From NCBI GenBank assembly GCA_015056015.1, contig SVHD01000006.1, forward strand, positions 23,447 through 87,446: a stretch of 64,000 bases of DNA, written 5' to 3'. Source of the DNA: Clostridiales bacterium. Lineage in GTDB: Bacteria > Bacillota > Clostridia > Christensenellales > Aristaeellaceae. This document shows, in pieces, positions 8,967 through 17,725 of this stretch; within the stretch, counting starts at the first letter, position 1, and every line of letters begins with the position of its first letter. Made by a program: the position numbers and the translations under genes. The notes beneath the pieces were generated by a model. The model did not search any database and was not told the DNA's origin. It worked only from the letters and a program-made list of their open reading frames with translations.

Positions 8967-10051
8967 AGATGCTGGAAAATGAATTGCAGAATCTGAAGGA
9001 AAAATTCCCTGACATGCCCAAGGCATGTCATCAGGGCCTAATGGACGCCGCCCGCTCCGTCAAGGAGGAAGAAAAAATGAAGAAATTTACCATGCGCACC
9101 GTGCTTGTGACCGCGCTGATTCTGGCGCTGACGGCAGCCGTTGCCCTGGCAGCCGGGCAATTGGGATTGAAGGATTTGCTGGGGAATCATGGCAGCTATG
9201 CGTTGCCCTCTGCTGCCCAGGAAATCATGGAAAACAGCGAAAAGAAAACCTTTACCCTGGGCCCTGTTTCCGTAACGCTGGAAGAAACCCTGGCGGATGG
9301 CTATCTGATCTATGCCAATACCCTGGTAACGGCCAAGGAGCCCTCCGTGCTATTCACCTGGGGCTGCGATCCCACGGATTATATCTATCCCGAATTGGCG
9401 GCTGCCCTGGGGTTGGAAGGGAGAATTTCCTATCTGGATGCGGCGAAGCAATTGAAGCTGCCCCTGTATCGCATTTCCTCCTGGCTGGAATATGATTATC
9501 AGTATCAGGATGGGGAAGAAATGTCGGCAGAGGTTTACGGCGAAAACGGCGAGGTGCTTTGCGTATTCATGGCCCAGACCGATCCTGAAAAAATGCCCGA
9601 AATTTTGGATGGCACATTGCATATCCGCGTGGAGCAGTGGGATCTTGCTGCCGGCGAATCCATGACCGGCAAGGAATGGAGCCGGGAAGAACAGCTTTCC
9701 ATCCCCGTGCAGGGGGTGACTGCGGAAAAGAAATATGCCTGGGAAGGGAAAGGAACGCTGGGCGAATTTACCCTGACGGAAGTGACCGCCCAAAAGACCT
9801 GCGCCGGCGTATATTACACCGCCGTATTCAAGGCAGATGACGGCGCAAACCGGGATGCAGCCCATGCCCTGTATGATGCGCTGAACTGGATGGATATGGA
9901 GGGCAATGCCTTCCCTGCCGGCGTGAGTTTCTCCGGCGAATTTGATCTGGAAGCCTGGCCCCGGGTGACTTTGGGCGGCATGTGGGGTATTGATGATCTG
10001 CCCGATACGATGAAGCTGAAAATGGGCGAATATGAAATGGAACTGAAATAA
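8963..10051 (+). CDS. Putative membrane-bound anti-sigma factor
   Basis: A 362-residue protein translationally coupled to the ECF sigma gene. A short cytosolic N terminus (about 38 residues, ending in a basic KEEEKMKKF) is followed by one transmembrane helix (TVLVTALILALTAAVALAA, about 47-66) and a large extracytoplasmic region rich in beta pattern. This topology and position are those of DUF4179-type anti-sigma factors of Clostridia. The N-terminal domain has no zinc-binding ZAS motif (HxxxCxxC) that I can see. Function is inferred from position and topology. A strong terminator follows at 10072. Confidence 0.65.
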   Translation: MKMLENELQNLKEKFPDMPKACHQGLMDAARSVKEEEKMKKFTMRTVLVTALILALTAAVALAAGQLGLKDLLGNHGSYALPSAAQEIMENSEKKTFTLGPVSVTLEETLADGYLIYANTLVTAKEPSVLFTWGCDPTDYIYPELAAALGLEGRISYLDAAKQLKLPLYRISSWLEYDYQYQDGEEMSAEVYGENGEVLCVFMAQTDPEKMPEILDGTLHIRVEQWDLAAGESMTGKEWSREEQLSIPVQGVTAEKKYAWEGKGTLGEFTLTEVTAQKTCAGVYYTAVFKADDGANRDAAHALYDALNWMDMEGNAFPAGVSFSGEFDLEAWPRVTLGGMWGIDDLPDTMKLKMGEYEMELK

Positions 10052-10071
10052 AACTGGCTTTTGATGGAAAG

Positions 10072-10104
10072 CAGGGGCTGCGAGGAGAATCGCAGCCCCT
10101 TTTT
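10072..10104 (+). terminator. Rho-independent terminator of the sigma operon
   Basis: A 10-bp stem GGGGCTGCGA / TCGCAGCCCC (10074-10083, 10090-10099) is followed by TTTTT. Confidence 0.9.
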
Positions 10105-10178
10105 CGTTGAAAAATGAAATTAACTATGATAAAATGTAAAAACAATTGCGGCAATCAAATACGGGGAGGAATGAATCG

Positions 10179-11525
10179 ATGGCTGATTATATCCGCTATG
10201 AGAAGCAGGTGCCTTTTTACGGTCATTGGGATGTGGTGGTATTGGGCGGCGGCCCTTCCGGGGTATGCGCTGCCGTGGAGGCCGCCAGAAACGGCGCGAA
10301 AACATTGCTGATTGAGGCTAGCGGTATGTTGGGCGGCATGGCCACCACCGCGCTGGTAGGCCCTTTCATGACCAATTATGACCGGGACGGCAATCGGCCT
10401 GTGGTGGGCGGCCTGTATCGGGAAATCATTGAAAGGCTGGCGGAAAAGAACGCCGCCATTTTGCCGGAATACACCGATTCCCCTTCCATTCATACTTCCT
10501 TTATCGCCAAATATCATCGCCATGTAACGCCTATCGATTCCTTCATGCTGCAGATCGTGCTGGATGATCTGGTGAAGGAAGCCGGGGTGGATATGCTGCT
10601 CTATACCCGCTTTGTGGATTGCATTTGCGAAAACGGAAAGATTCAGTCGGTGATTCTGGCGGCGCTGGAGGGAATTTGCAGCGTTTCTGCCGATCTTTTT
10701 ATCGATTGCACCGGCAATGCGGATGTGGCGGTGGCCGCCCATGTGCCTGCCTGGAAGGGGGAGGAGGGCAGCGGCATTCCTCAGCCCGGCACCCTGATGT
10801 TTGAAATTGACGGGGTGGATGATCAGGGGTATACGGAACGGCCGGAATACCCGGTCAAGGCCTACCGGATGCCGGAGGAAGGCCGATACAAGGTAAATCA
10901 TTATCATGTGTTCAATGTGGACGCCGCCGATTCCAAATCCATGACGGCAGGCCATATCGAGGGCAGAAAGCAGATCCTGGATGCTTTCCATGTATTGCAT
11001 GATAAAACCCCGGGCTTTGAAAATATCCGCATCGCCCGCACGCCTTCCGTGCTGGGCACCCGGGAAAGCCGGCATATTGAGGGAAAATACAAGCTCACCG
11101 TGGAAGACGTCCACCGGGGCGTGAAATTTGATGATCGGGTGGCGGTTTATGCCTTTGGCATGGATGTGCACAGCCGCACGGCGGAATATGATCACGCCAC
11201 TGCTGCTTCCATTAAGCAGGATCCTTCCGTTCGGAAAACGGGCAAGGTAGTGGGGAATTTCCTGGTGGAAGTGGCGGAAGCCTATTATATTCCTTACCGC
11301 AGCATGGTGCCGCTTGATTGCGATAATCTTTTGGTATCGGGCAAGACCATTTCCAGCCAATCCCAGGCGGCGGGCGGCCTTCGGGTGATGCCCTGCGCCA
11401 TGGCCCTGGGTCAGGCGGCAGGGGCCGCGGCGGCCATCGCGGTGAAGGATGGGGTAAAGCCTGAGAATGTATCCATCGAAAAGCTGCAAAGGATTTTGCT
11501 GGATCACGGCGCGATTCTGGATTAA
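10179..11525 (+). CDS. FAD-dependent oxidoreductase
   Basis: A 448-residue protein with a Rossmann dinucleotide motif VVVLGGGPSGVCAA near residue 20, an acidic strand end (LLIEASGMLGGMAT) and a C-terminal FAD segment (DNLLVSGKTISSQSQAAGGLRVMPCAMALGQAAGAAAA). This is the FAD_oxidored family, in which the conserved GMLGG segment follows the first fold unit. The electron acceptor and substrate are not known. The ATG at 10179 has GGGAGGA about 9 nt upstream; a TTG at 10146 is not supported. Copy 4 of the 3'-UTR element follows. Confidence 0.85.
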   Translation: MADYIRYEKQVPFYGHWDVVVLGGGPSGVCAAVEAARNGAKTLLIEASGMLGGMATTALVGPFMTNYDRDGNRPVVGGLYREIIERLAEKNAAILPEYTDSPSIHTSFIAKYHRHVTPIDSFMLQIVLDDLVKEAGVDMLLYTRFVDCICENGKIQSVILAALEGICSVSADLFIDCTGNADVAVAAHVPAWKGEEGSGIPQPGTLMFEIDGVDDQGYTERPEYPVKAYRMPEEGRYKVNHYHVFNVDAADSKSMTAGHIEGRKQILDAFHVLHDKTPGFENIRIARTPSVLGTRESRHIEGKYKLTVEDVHRGVKFDDRVAVYAFGMDVHSRTAEYDHATAASIKQDPSVRKTGKVVGNFLVEVAEAYYIPYRSMVPLDCDNLLVSGKTISSQSQAAGGLRVMPCAMALGQAAGAAAAIAVKDGVKPENVSIEKLQRILLDHGAILD

Positions 11526-11556
11526 CCGGACAGGGGACTTCAAAGGGAAGGCTTAT

Positions 11557-11660
11557 GTGGGGGGGAACCATTCTTTGCAGCCAAAGAATGGCCCCCCACG
11601 CCCCCTTTCCAAGAAAGCTATTCTGGGTTTTGCTTTTTCCTTCATTCCTCTGTTTCCCAG
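11557..11660 (+). repeat. 3'-UTR structured element, copy 4
   Basis: Stem P1 (11557-11577 with 11582-11599) has a 3-nt bulge on the left arm; the tail GCCCCCTTTCCAAGAAAGC follows. The second stem is CTGGG (11623) with CCCAG (ends 11660), spacer about 28 nt. It begins 31 nt after the oxidoreductase stop. Confidence 0.8.
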
Positions 11661-11754
11661 CAAATGTTCAATGGCGTTTGGATCGTTAAGCAAACTTGTT
11701 TCCGCACGAAGCGTGAAGATGCGATAAAATATCGCTGCGGGCACAATGAAAATG

Positions 11755-11800
11755 AAAAATGCCGAGAGAGAAAGTAAGCTTTCTCCTTCGGCGTTTTTTG
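11755..11800. terminator. Long terminator hairpin between oxidoreductase and rhaB
   Basis: AAAAATGCCGA...TCGGCGTTTTTT with an inner AGAAAG/CTTTCT pairing forms a long stem with A-run and T-run on either side, usable from both strands. With element copies 4 and 5 this explains most of the 461-bp gap; 11661-11754 and 11801-11860 hold nothing I recognise. Confidence 0.8.
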
Positions 11801-11860
11801 CGTTTAGTTTGTCCGCTGTCTTTTGGGGTTGAATAAGCCCCATGCGGCTCCACTGCTTCG

Positions 11861-11961
11861 CTGGCACTCAAGCTGATTAGAATCGCCCGGAAAAATCCAG
11901 AACAGGTTTTCGGGTGGGAGCGGGAGGGGGATTCTTTGGCCACAAAGAATCCCCCTCCCGC
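11861..11961 (-). repeat. 3'-UTR structured element, copy 5
   Basis: On the minus strand, a perfect 19-bp stem P1 (11961-11943 with 11938-11920) is followed by a tail ending GAAAACCTGTT, CTGGAT (11900-11895), 30 nt and CCAG (11864-11861). It begins 25 nt after the rhaB stop. Confidence 0.86.
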
Positions 11962-11986
11962 AAATACTTATCCAATTCCACAGCGG

Positions 11987-13372
11987 TTACACGGTTTTGA
12001 TATCAAAGGAAATCTTGATCAATTCTCTGGCTTCCTGCACGGAGGCAATTTCGCCCACGGAAATCATCTGGCTCAGCAGATTGCCGATGGCGGTGCCTTC
12101 GGTGGGGCCGGCGGTGACAGGAATGCCGCAGGCCTTGGCAGTGAGCTCATTGAGGAATTGATTCTGGCTGCCGCCGCCCACGATGCAAAGGCGCTTGAAG
12201 GGCTTGCCCACGATTTTGCCCAGATGATCGATGGTGCGGGCATAGGATTCGGCCAGGGAATGATTGACGCAGGCAAGCAATTCGCCGGCGTTCCGGGGCA
12301 GGGGCTGATCATGGGCCTTCATATAGGCATGAATGGCCTCGGTCATATTTTCGGGGGCCAGGAATTCGGGGGCGTCCACATCAATGCGGCCGGGGAATGC
12401 TTCATTTTCCTTGGCCCAGTTGGCCATATCCCCAAAGGAAGGCTTGCCTGGCAATTCCCTGCGAATATTCTGGATGATCCACAGGCCCATGATATTTTTC
12501 AGGAAGCGGATGGTATTTTCCACGCCGCCTTCATTGGTTAAACCGCAGAGCCGGCTTTCTTTGGTGAGGATGGGTTCCTTGATTTCCGCGCCCAGCAGGC
12601 TCCAGGTGCCGCTGGAAAGGAAGGCGTCGCCCTCTTCCAGGACCGCGCCCAGCACGGCGGCGGCGGTATCATGGGCGGGGGGCAGCAGAATCAGGGGCGC
12701 ATAGCCGATTTCCCGGGCGATTTCATCCGTTACCTTACCCACCACAAAGCCGGGCTGACGCAGAGCGCCAAAGATTTTCCGGGGCAGGCCCAATTGATCG
12801 ATGATATCCCAGGCCCAATCCCGCTTTTTCGCGTCCAGCAGGCCGGAGGTGGAGGCGATGGTATATTCGCTTTCCATTTTGCCGGTGAGCTTATAGGTGA
12901 GATATTCGGGCATGAAAAGCAGGCGATCGGCCGCTTCCAGTGCCTGGGGACGATCCTTCTGATCGGCCATCAGCTGATAAATGGTATTGAAGGGCTGGGG
13001 CTGCATGCCGGTGACGGCGAAAAGCGCATCGTCATCCGTTTTTTCCCGCATGCCCTGGGTGCGGCTGTCGCGATAGGCAATGGTATCATCCAATAATTCG
13101 CCCTTTTCATCCAGCAGGGCATAATCCACGCCCCAGGTATCAATGGCCACGGTTTCGGGGCATTCCCCGGCGTCAAAGCAGGCCTTCAGCCCGGCGATAA
13201 TATTCTTTTCCAGGCTTTCATGATCCCAGGTAAGCCTGCCATTTTTCATGGAAGCGCCGTTTTCAAAGCGATACATTTCCTTTAACTGGATTTTGCCGTT
13301 TTCCAGCCAACCCAGCACATGGCGCCCGCTGGATGCGCCCAGGTCAATCGCTACATGGGTATGCTTGATCAT
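11987..13372 (-). CDS. rhaB: Rhamnulokinase (FGGY kinase)
   Basis: A 461-residue FGGY-fold sugar kinase. The N-terminal ATPase motif AIDLGASSGRHVLGWLENG (8-26) and the segment AIDTWGVDYALLDEKGEL match rhamnulokinases, where GASSGR replaces the DxGTT of xylulokinases. A second domain begins with LSSGTWSLLGAE, and a C-terminal CIVGGGSQNQFLNELTA completes the ATP site. It phosphorylates L-rhamnulose to rhamnulose-1-phosphate. The isomerase and aldolase genes are absent nearby; the mutarotase RhaM lies 16 kb away at 29770. A near-consensus promoter is at 13411-13439. Confidence 0.9.
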   Translation of the reverse strand: MIKHTHVAIDLGASSGRHVLGWLENGKIQLKEMYRFENGASMKNGRLTWDHESLEKNIIAGLKACFDAGECPETVAIDTWGVDYALLDEKGELLDDTIAYRDSRTQGMREKTDDDALFAVTGMQPQPFNTIYQLMADQKDRPQALEAADRLLFMPEYLTYKLTGKMESEYTIASTSGLLDAKKRDWAWDIIDQLGLPRKIFGALRQPGFVVGKVTDEIAREIGYAPLILLPPAHDTAAAVLGAVLEEGDAFLSSGTWSLLGAEIKEPILTKESRLCGLTNEGGVENTIRFLKNIMGLWIIQNIRRELPGKPSFGDMANWAKENEAFPGRIDVDAPEFLAPENMTEAIHAYMKAHDQPLPRNAGELLACVNHSLAESYARTIDHLGKIVGKPFKRLCIVGGGSQNQFLNELTAKACGIPVTAGPTEGTAIGNLLSQMISVGEIASVQEARELIKISFDIKTV

Positions 13373-13410
13373 CAGGATTTCCTCCTTATAATTCGGCTTA
13401 TGTTATTGTA

Positions 13411-13439
13411 AGTATAATCAATTTTTCCCGTTTTGTCCA
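13411..13439 (-). promoter_or_regulatory. Promoter of rhaB
   Basis: On the minus strand, -35 TGGACA (13439-13434), 17-bp spacer, -10 TATACT (13416-13411), 38 bp before the start codon. Confidence 0.65.
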
Positions 13440-13447
13440 TGGGGAAA

Positions 13448-14767
13448 TTATTTGCGCAGGCCTTTGGGATAATGATTTTTCATTTGCCCATCGGATGCCT
13501 TGGCCCAGCCCAGGGACAGCCCATCCAGCGTGGGCACATACCAGCCCCGACAGGAATCCGGCGCCGGCAGCATTTCCCCCTTCTGGTAGGCCCGGGCGGC
13601 GTTTTCATCCATCATCCAGGGATTTTTCGGCGTGCAGGCCAGGGCCAGCGCATGATCGGGCACAAAGATTTTTCCGCGGATTTCCCCTAAATGCAGCCCA
13701 AGCCGCAGCACTTTGATCCCGGAAAGATCGGGGGCTTCCGCTGGGGCCATGATAACGCGGCCGGCGAACATGCCGGTGGGGAATAGAGATTCCTGAATCT
13801 GATCCTGTAAAAAGGCGGAGGCAAGCTGCATTTCCTGCTTGGAAAGTGCGGGGGCATTTTGACCCTTCTGAGGCTTGCCTTTTTTCCGGGGGGCAGCCGC
13901 TCCCTCGCCGTTATGCACAAGCAGCGCTACAAAATGTCCCTCGCCCCGGATTTTATGGGGCCACAGGCGCATCATGCCCTGGCATTCGCCCAAGCCGGGC
14001 AGGGAGAAGGGCTTCAGCGAAAAATCGGGATGCCGGCGCAGAAACTCCTCCATGACCCCTTCGTTTTCCCGGGTGTTGAAAGTACAGGTGCTGTATGCCA
14101 TGGTTCCGCCGGGACGGAGCATTTGGGCGGCATGAGAGAGAATTTGCAATTGGCGCTGGGCACAGCCGGCGGGGGAAGTGATCTGCCATTCATTCCGGGT
14201 TTCGGGATGGCGGCGGAACATGCCCTCGCCGGAGCAGGGGGCGTCCACCAGAATTTTATCGAAAAACCGGGGCCATCTGGGGCTCAGTTCTTCCGGCAGA
14301 TGATTGACCACCACGGCGTTTTTTACGCCCATCCGTTCGATATTCCGGGCGAGAATCTGGGCACGGGAAGGCACGGGCTCATTGCACACCAGCAGCCCTT
14401 CGCCCTTGAGATACGCCGCCAGCTGGGTGGATTTCCCCCCGGGAGCAGCGCAAAGATCCAATACCTTTTCCCCGGGATGGGGGGCAAGGGCGGCCGCGGC
14501 GGCCATGGCGCTGGGCTCCTGCAGATAATAGGCCCCGGCCTCATGGGCGGGCATGGCCCCGGCCAGGGAATCCAGAGGCAGATAGAAGCCATCCTTTGCC
14601 CAGGGTATGGGATCCGTGCATTCGTCAAGCGGCGCGCGGCCCGGGCGCATGCGGATCCCCCGGGCGGGAGAATCCTCATAACTATGCAAAAAATCGGGCA
14701 GCGATGCCCCAAGAAGAGGGGCTAGCTGCTCGATCCAACCGGCGGGAAACATGTTTTGTTCGCTCAT
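13448..14767 (-). CDS. 16S/23S rRNA (cytosine-C5) methyltransferase, RsmF/NOL1-NOP2-Sun family
   Basis: A 439-residue protein. The SAM-binding motif VLDLCAAPGGKSTQLAAYL is followed by the two catalytic Cys motifs of m5C RNA methyltransferases: DAPCSGEGMFRR (motif IV) and STCTFNTRENEG (motif VI). After about residue 300 comes a C-terminal PUA-like region as in RsmF. It methylates a cytosine in rRNA; the exact position cannot be told from sequence. It is the last gene of the cdaA operon, 21 nt after the upstream stop. Confidence 0.88.
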   Translation of the reverse strand: MSEQNMFPAGWIEQLAPLLGASLPDFLHSYEDSPARGIRMRPGRAPLDECTDPIPWAKDGFYLPLDSLAGAMPAHEAGAYYLQEPSAMAAAAALAPHPGEKVLDLCAAPGGKSTQLAAYLKGEGLLVCNEPVPSRAQILARNIERMGVKNAVVVNHLPEELSPRWPRFFDKILVDAPCSGEGMFRRHPETRNEWQITSPAGCAQRQLQILSHAAQMLRPGGTMAYSTCTFNTRENEGVMEEFLRRHPDFSLKPFSLPGLGECQGMMRLWPHKIRGEGHFVALLVHNGEGAAAPRKKGKPQKGQNAPALSKQEMQLASAFLQDQIQESLFPTGMFAGRVIMAPAEAPDLSGIKVLRLGLHLGEIRGKIFVPDHALALACTPKNPWMMDENAARAYQKGEMLPAPDSCRGWYVPTLDGLSLGWAKASDGQMKNHYPKGLRK

Positions 14768-14788
14768 GGTTTTTATCCGTTCGTTTGT

Positions 14789-15526
14789 TTATTTATTTTC
14801 GGGCTTTTTCCAGGCGGAAAAATTGGTGCTCGACTGGGGATAGACCGGTTCGTGGAATGCCTGTTCCCGGTCAACGGCGGGAGGCAGGCCATCCAGCATG
14901 GCTTCCTGGGCGTCATCATCCGCCATCAGCCGTTCATGCCAGGATACCTTCCTGCGCTCGTGCTTTTCGCTGCGCCTTCTGCGGGGCGCGGCGACAGATT
15001 CGGTCACGGGCTGAACAACCGGAGGATAAGAATCTTCCTGGGGAACGAAATAAGCCTGCTCGGCATAGGCGTTTTCGAGGGGCGCAGGCGGCTCTGCATC
15101 GGGCAACTGGGGAGAGAAGAATTCCTCCGGAAGTACGGCAGGGGCCTGGGGCGGATTTTCCGGCCAGGGGGCCATTTCTTCTTCCGGCCAGGGCTGCGGA
15201 ATTTCCTCCGGCATATCCAGGGCCACACCGTCCATATAGCCGGTTTCAAAGGCCTGGGCTTCCGCAGTTTCGCCCCGCATCCGGCGCAGGAAGCGGCGGA
15301 ATTTGGTGCGCCATACCAGATAGGGACGCCAGCGGATCATCCAGATGATAAAATCAATGGCAGTGCAGATCAGGCAAAGAATCAGCACCAGCCACAGCCA
15401 GTGGTCTCCCAGCCAATGAAAGAAACTGCTGTAATTTCCCTTGACCACGGAGGACCAGATGCCCTCGACTAGGGATCGTACCCCGCTGAAGAGCACGCTG
15501 AAGAGCGTATCGGCGAATGTATTCAT
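14789..15526 (-). CDS. Uncharacterised membrane-anchored protein of the cdaA operon
   Basis: A 245-residue protein I do not recognise. Residues 1-70 hold an amphipathic start and one strong transmembrane helix (WLWLVLILCLICTAIDFIIWMI). A basic patch (RTKFRRFLRRMRG) follows, then about 110 residues rich in Pro, Glu and Ala, and a basic RRRRSEKHERRK stretch near residue 190. The tail is probably disordered and cytoplasmic. Its ATG overlaps the cdaR stop by four bases, so it is made together with CdaR, which suggests but does not prove a role around the CdaA complex. Confidence 0.7.
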   Translation of the reverse strand: MNTFADTLFSVLFSGVRSLVEGIWSSVVKGNYSSFFHWLGDHWLWLVLILCLICTAIDFIIWMIRWRPYLVWRTKFRRFLRRMRGETAEAQAFETGYMDGVALDMPEEIPQPWPEEEMAPWPENPPQAPAVLPEEFFSPQLPDAEPPAPLENAYAEQAYFVPQEDSYPPVVQPVTESVAAPRRRRSEKHERRKVSWHERLMADDDAQEAMLDGLPPAVDREQAFHEPVYPQSSTNFSAWKKPENK

Positions 15527-16617
15527 TGGGCATCATCCACCGGTGAGAAGCCACTGCGGATCGGCTCAATGGTGACAATCACGGTGACCATTGTATCGCT
15601 GGCGTAATGCAGGCTGGTGGGCACGCGCAGGGTCAGCGTGCTGATCACATTCTGCTTTTTGCCGGCCACATTCACATTGCTGTAGGGATGAATGCTTTCT
15701 CCGTTCAGATAGCGGGAAATATCTGCACCGGCGAGGGTGACATATTCAGGCTTGACGGTGATGCCGGTGATTTCATAGCCCTGGGCGGGTTCGCCGGAAA
15801 CCAGATTTTCCGTATAGACGGGTACATCAATCCAGGGATAGACCTCCAGAGCAAGATTGATATTCTGCAGGGCAGTGGATTGATAGGTGACGGTAAGATC
15901 ATCGCTGTCCAGGCGTTTGCCATCCGCCGATTCAAAATGGAAACTGCAGCTGGCCTTTTTTTGCGTATAAGCGGCGGGCAGGGTGGAAAAATCATATTCC
16001 ACCACGCAGACGGAAACCTGCTCCACAACGGAGGCGGGGCCGGCGATATCCACCCGGAGGGGATCATATTCGGCAATGATGGCCATATAGCCTTCCGGCG
16101 CTTCCCCAATGGCACGCACTTCCACAGGGATGCGGCTGCGGCTGACGTAATGCTCCACCACGACCGGAATTTCCGTAACGGATGTTTCTGTTACCGTGCC
16201 ATAGACAGAGGCAGTGGAGGAAGTGATAATCTTCAGCGTCTGCTGGCCCACGTCCTTGATCTGGGAAAGATCCAGGCGGGTATTGTAATAAGAAGCGGTA
16301 ACAGAATTATAGTATTTCTGGGGTACGCTTACCTTGATCTGAATGGGCTCCAGTTCATCCAGCCCTTCCACCACGATAAAGCCGTTATTCTTCATTGTGG
16401 TGGTGCCGGAAATATTGATCTTTACATTCTCAAAGACTTTTTCCCGGGGCAGGGTAGCATCCTGGGAAATCAGGCCGCCCCAGAGGCAGATGGCCAGCGC
16501 CAGGCAGGTGATTTTCCAGGCCCATTGATGGGTCAGGCGTTTCCAGATTTTTTTGAGGATATTCTCCGTGGCTTTGTTTTCCTGTTCGGCGGGAATCCGG
16601 GAAGGATCATTCATCAT
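15523..16617 (-). CDS. cdaR: CdaA regulatory protein CdaR (YbbR repeats)
   Basis: A 364-residue protein from the ATG at 16617, picked for the GGAGGGG 8 nt upstream; a frame to 16689 would lie inside cdaA. One N-terminal transmembrane helix (WAWKITCLALAICLWGGLI) is followed by an extracytoplasmic chain of YbbR-type units, seen as repeated strand patterns PVVVEHYVSRSRIPVEVRAIG and IPV/VDVPVYTEN. CdaR binds the diadenylate cyclase and tunes c-di-AMP synthesis. It overlaps cdaA by 11 nt. In most Firmicutes glmM comes next; here it does not. Confidence 0.88.
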   Translation of the reverse strand: MMNDPSRIPAEQENKATENILKKIWKRLTHQWAWKITCLALAICLWGGLISQDATLPREKVFENVKINISGTTTMKNNGFIVVEGLDELEPIQIKVSVPQKYYNSVTASYYNTRLDLSQIKDVGQQTLKIITSSTASVYGTVTETSVTEIPVVVEHYVSRSRIPVEVRAIGEAPEGYMAIIAEYDPLRVDIAGPASVVEQVSVCVVEYDFSTLPAAYTQKKASCSFHFESADGKRLDSDDLTVTYQSTALQNINLALEVYPWIDVPVYTENLVSGEPAQGYEITGITVKPEYVTLAGADISRYLNGESIHPYSNVNVAGKKQNVISTLTLRVPTSLHYASDTMVTVIVTIEPIRSGFSPVDDAQ

Positions 16618-17470
16618 TGCCTGCCCCTCCTTTCTGGGCGCCTGTGCGGAGGCGATGGGTGAAATGCCAGAGGCGGGAATGTTCTTCATGATACATTTCG
16701 GAAAGCAATCTGCACAGGGAGTCCTTATCCAGATGGCGGGTCAGCTTGCCGCCCCGGGCCATGCTGATAATGCCCGTTTCTTCACTGACAATAAGCACGG
16801 TGGCGTCGGTGGTTTCACTCACGCCAAGGGCAGCCCGGTGACGGGTGCCCAGATCACGACTGATGGAACTGGATTCGCTCAGCGTCAATACACAGGCGGC
16901 AGCGGCAATGCGCTGGCCCTGAATGATCACGGCGCCATCATGCAAAGGCGTGTTGGGTTCAAAGATATTTTCCAGCAGGGGTGCGGAAATCATGGAATCA
17001 ATGGTGGTGCCGGTTTCGATAACATCCTTGAGGCCCGTACGCTGTTCAAATACAATCAGCGCGCCTACCCGGCGCTTGGAAAGGCGCAGCAGGCATTGGG
17101 TGATTTCATTGACAATGCGCTGGCTTTCGTCCTGCTGGGTGGAGCGATCCAGCTTGGTGCTGCGGCCAAGCTGCTCCAGCACGCGGCGCAATTCAGGCTG
17201 GAAGAGAATCAGCATGGCAATCACGCCGTTATTGATGATGCTGCGCAGCAGCCAGTTCAGGGCGGTCAGGCCGATCAATTCACTCAAATAACTGGCCACA
17301 ATGATAACGGCCAGGCCTTTGAGAACCTGAATTGCCCGGGTCTGCCGGGTTAAAAGCACCAGCTGATAAATCAGAAAAGCGATAATGAGAATATCAATAT
17401 AGTCAACCAGTGTGGGGCGATGGATAATATTCCAAAAAAATGTCTCAACCTGTTCCCAGAAGCCAGCCAA
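16607..17470 (-). CDS. cdaA: Diadenylate cyclase CdaA
   Basis: A 287-residue enzyme that makes c-di-AMP from two ATP at the membrane. Three N-terminal transmembrane helices (about 25-95) precede a DAC domain with the catalytic DGA at 178-180 (NTPLHDGAVII) and RHR at 210-212 (LGTRHRAALG). Both motifs are intact. It is the first gene of an operon with cdaR, an unknown membrane protein and an rRNA methyltransferase. A TATAAT box lies upstream at 17507-17512 on the minus strand, with a weak -35 (TTTCAA). Confidence 0.95.
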   Translation of the reverse strand: MAGFWEQVETFFWNIIHRPTLVDYIDILIIAFLIYQLVLLTRQTRAIQVLKGLAVIIVASYLSELIGLTALNWLLRSIINNGVIAMLILFQPELRRVLEQLGRSTKLDRSTQQDESQRIVNEITQCLLRLSKRRVGALIVFEQRTGLKDVIETGTTIDSMISAPLLENIFEPNTPLHDGAVIIQGQRIAAAACVLTLSESSSISRDLGTRHRAALGVSETTDATVLIVSEETGIISMARGGKLTRHLDKDSLCRLLSEMYHEEHSRLWHFTHRLRTGAQKGGAGNDE

Positions 17471-17667
17471 GCCGCACCACCCTCACTTTCTTATGTTTTC
17501 AATCTTATTATACTACAACTTTGCTTTGCTTGAAATCCCCCTGAGCCGATTTTTTTCAATTTCTTTACACCTTTTTAACGAAATCTTTTCAGGAATAAAT
17601 TTCAATTGAAAGCGCCGGGGAAATGGAGAGGGCATCCAATGGAAGAACGGATTGAAAACGGGTTTTC

Positions 17668-17696
17668 TTGCATTTCTTTCCGGGAAATGATACAAT
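17668..17696 (+). promoter_or_regulatory. Promoter of radC
   Basis: -35 TTGCAT (17668-17673), 17-bp spacer, -10 TACAAT (17691-17696), 29 bp upstream of the TTG start. Confidence 0.65.
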
Positions 17697-17725
17697 AATT
17701 TTTGAAAAGAAAGGGTGTGTGCACT

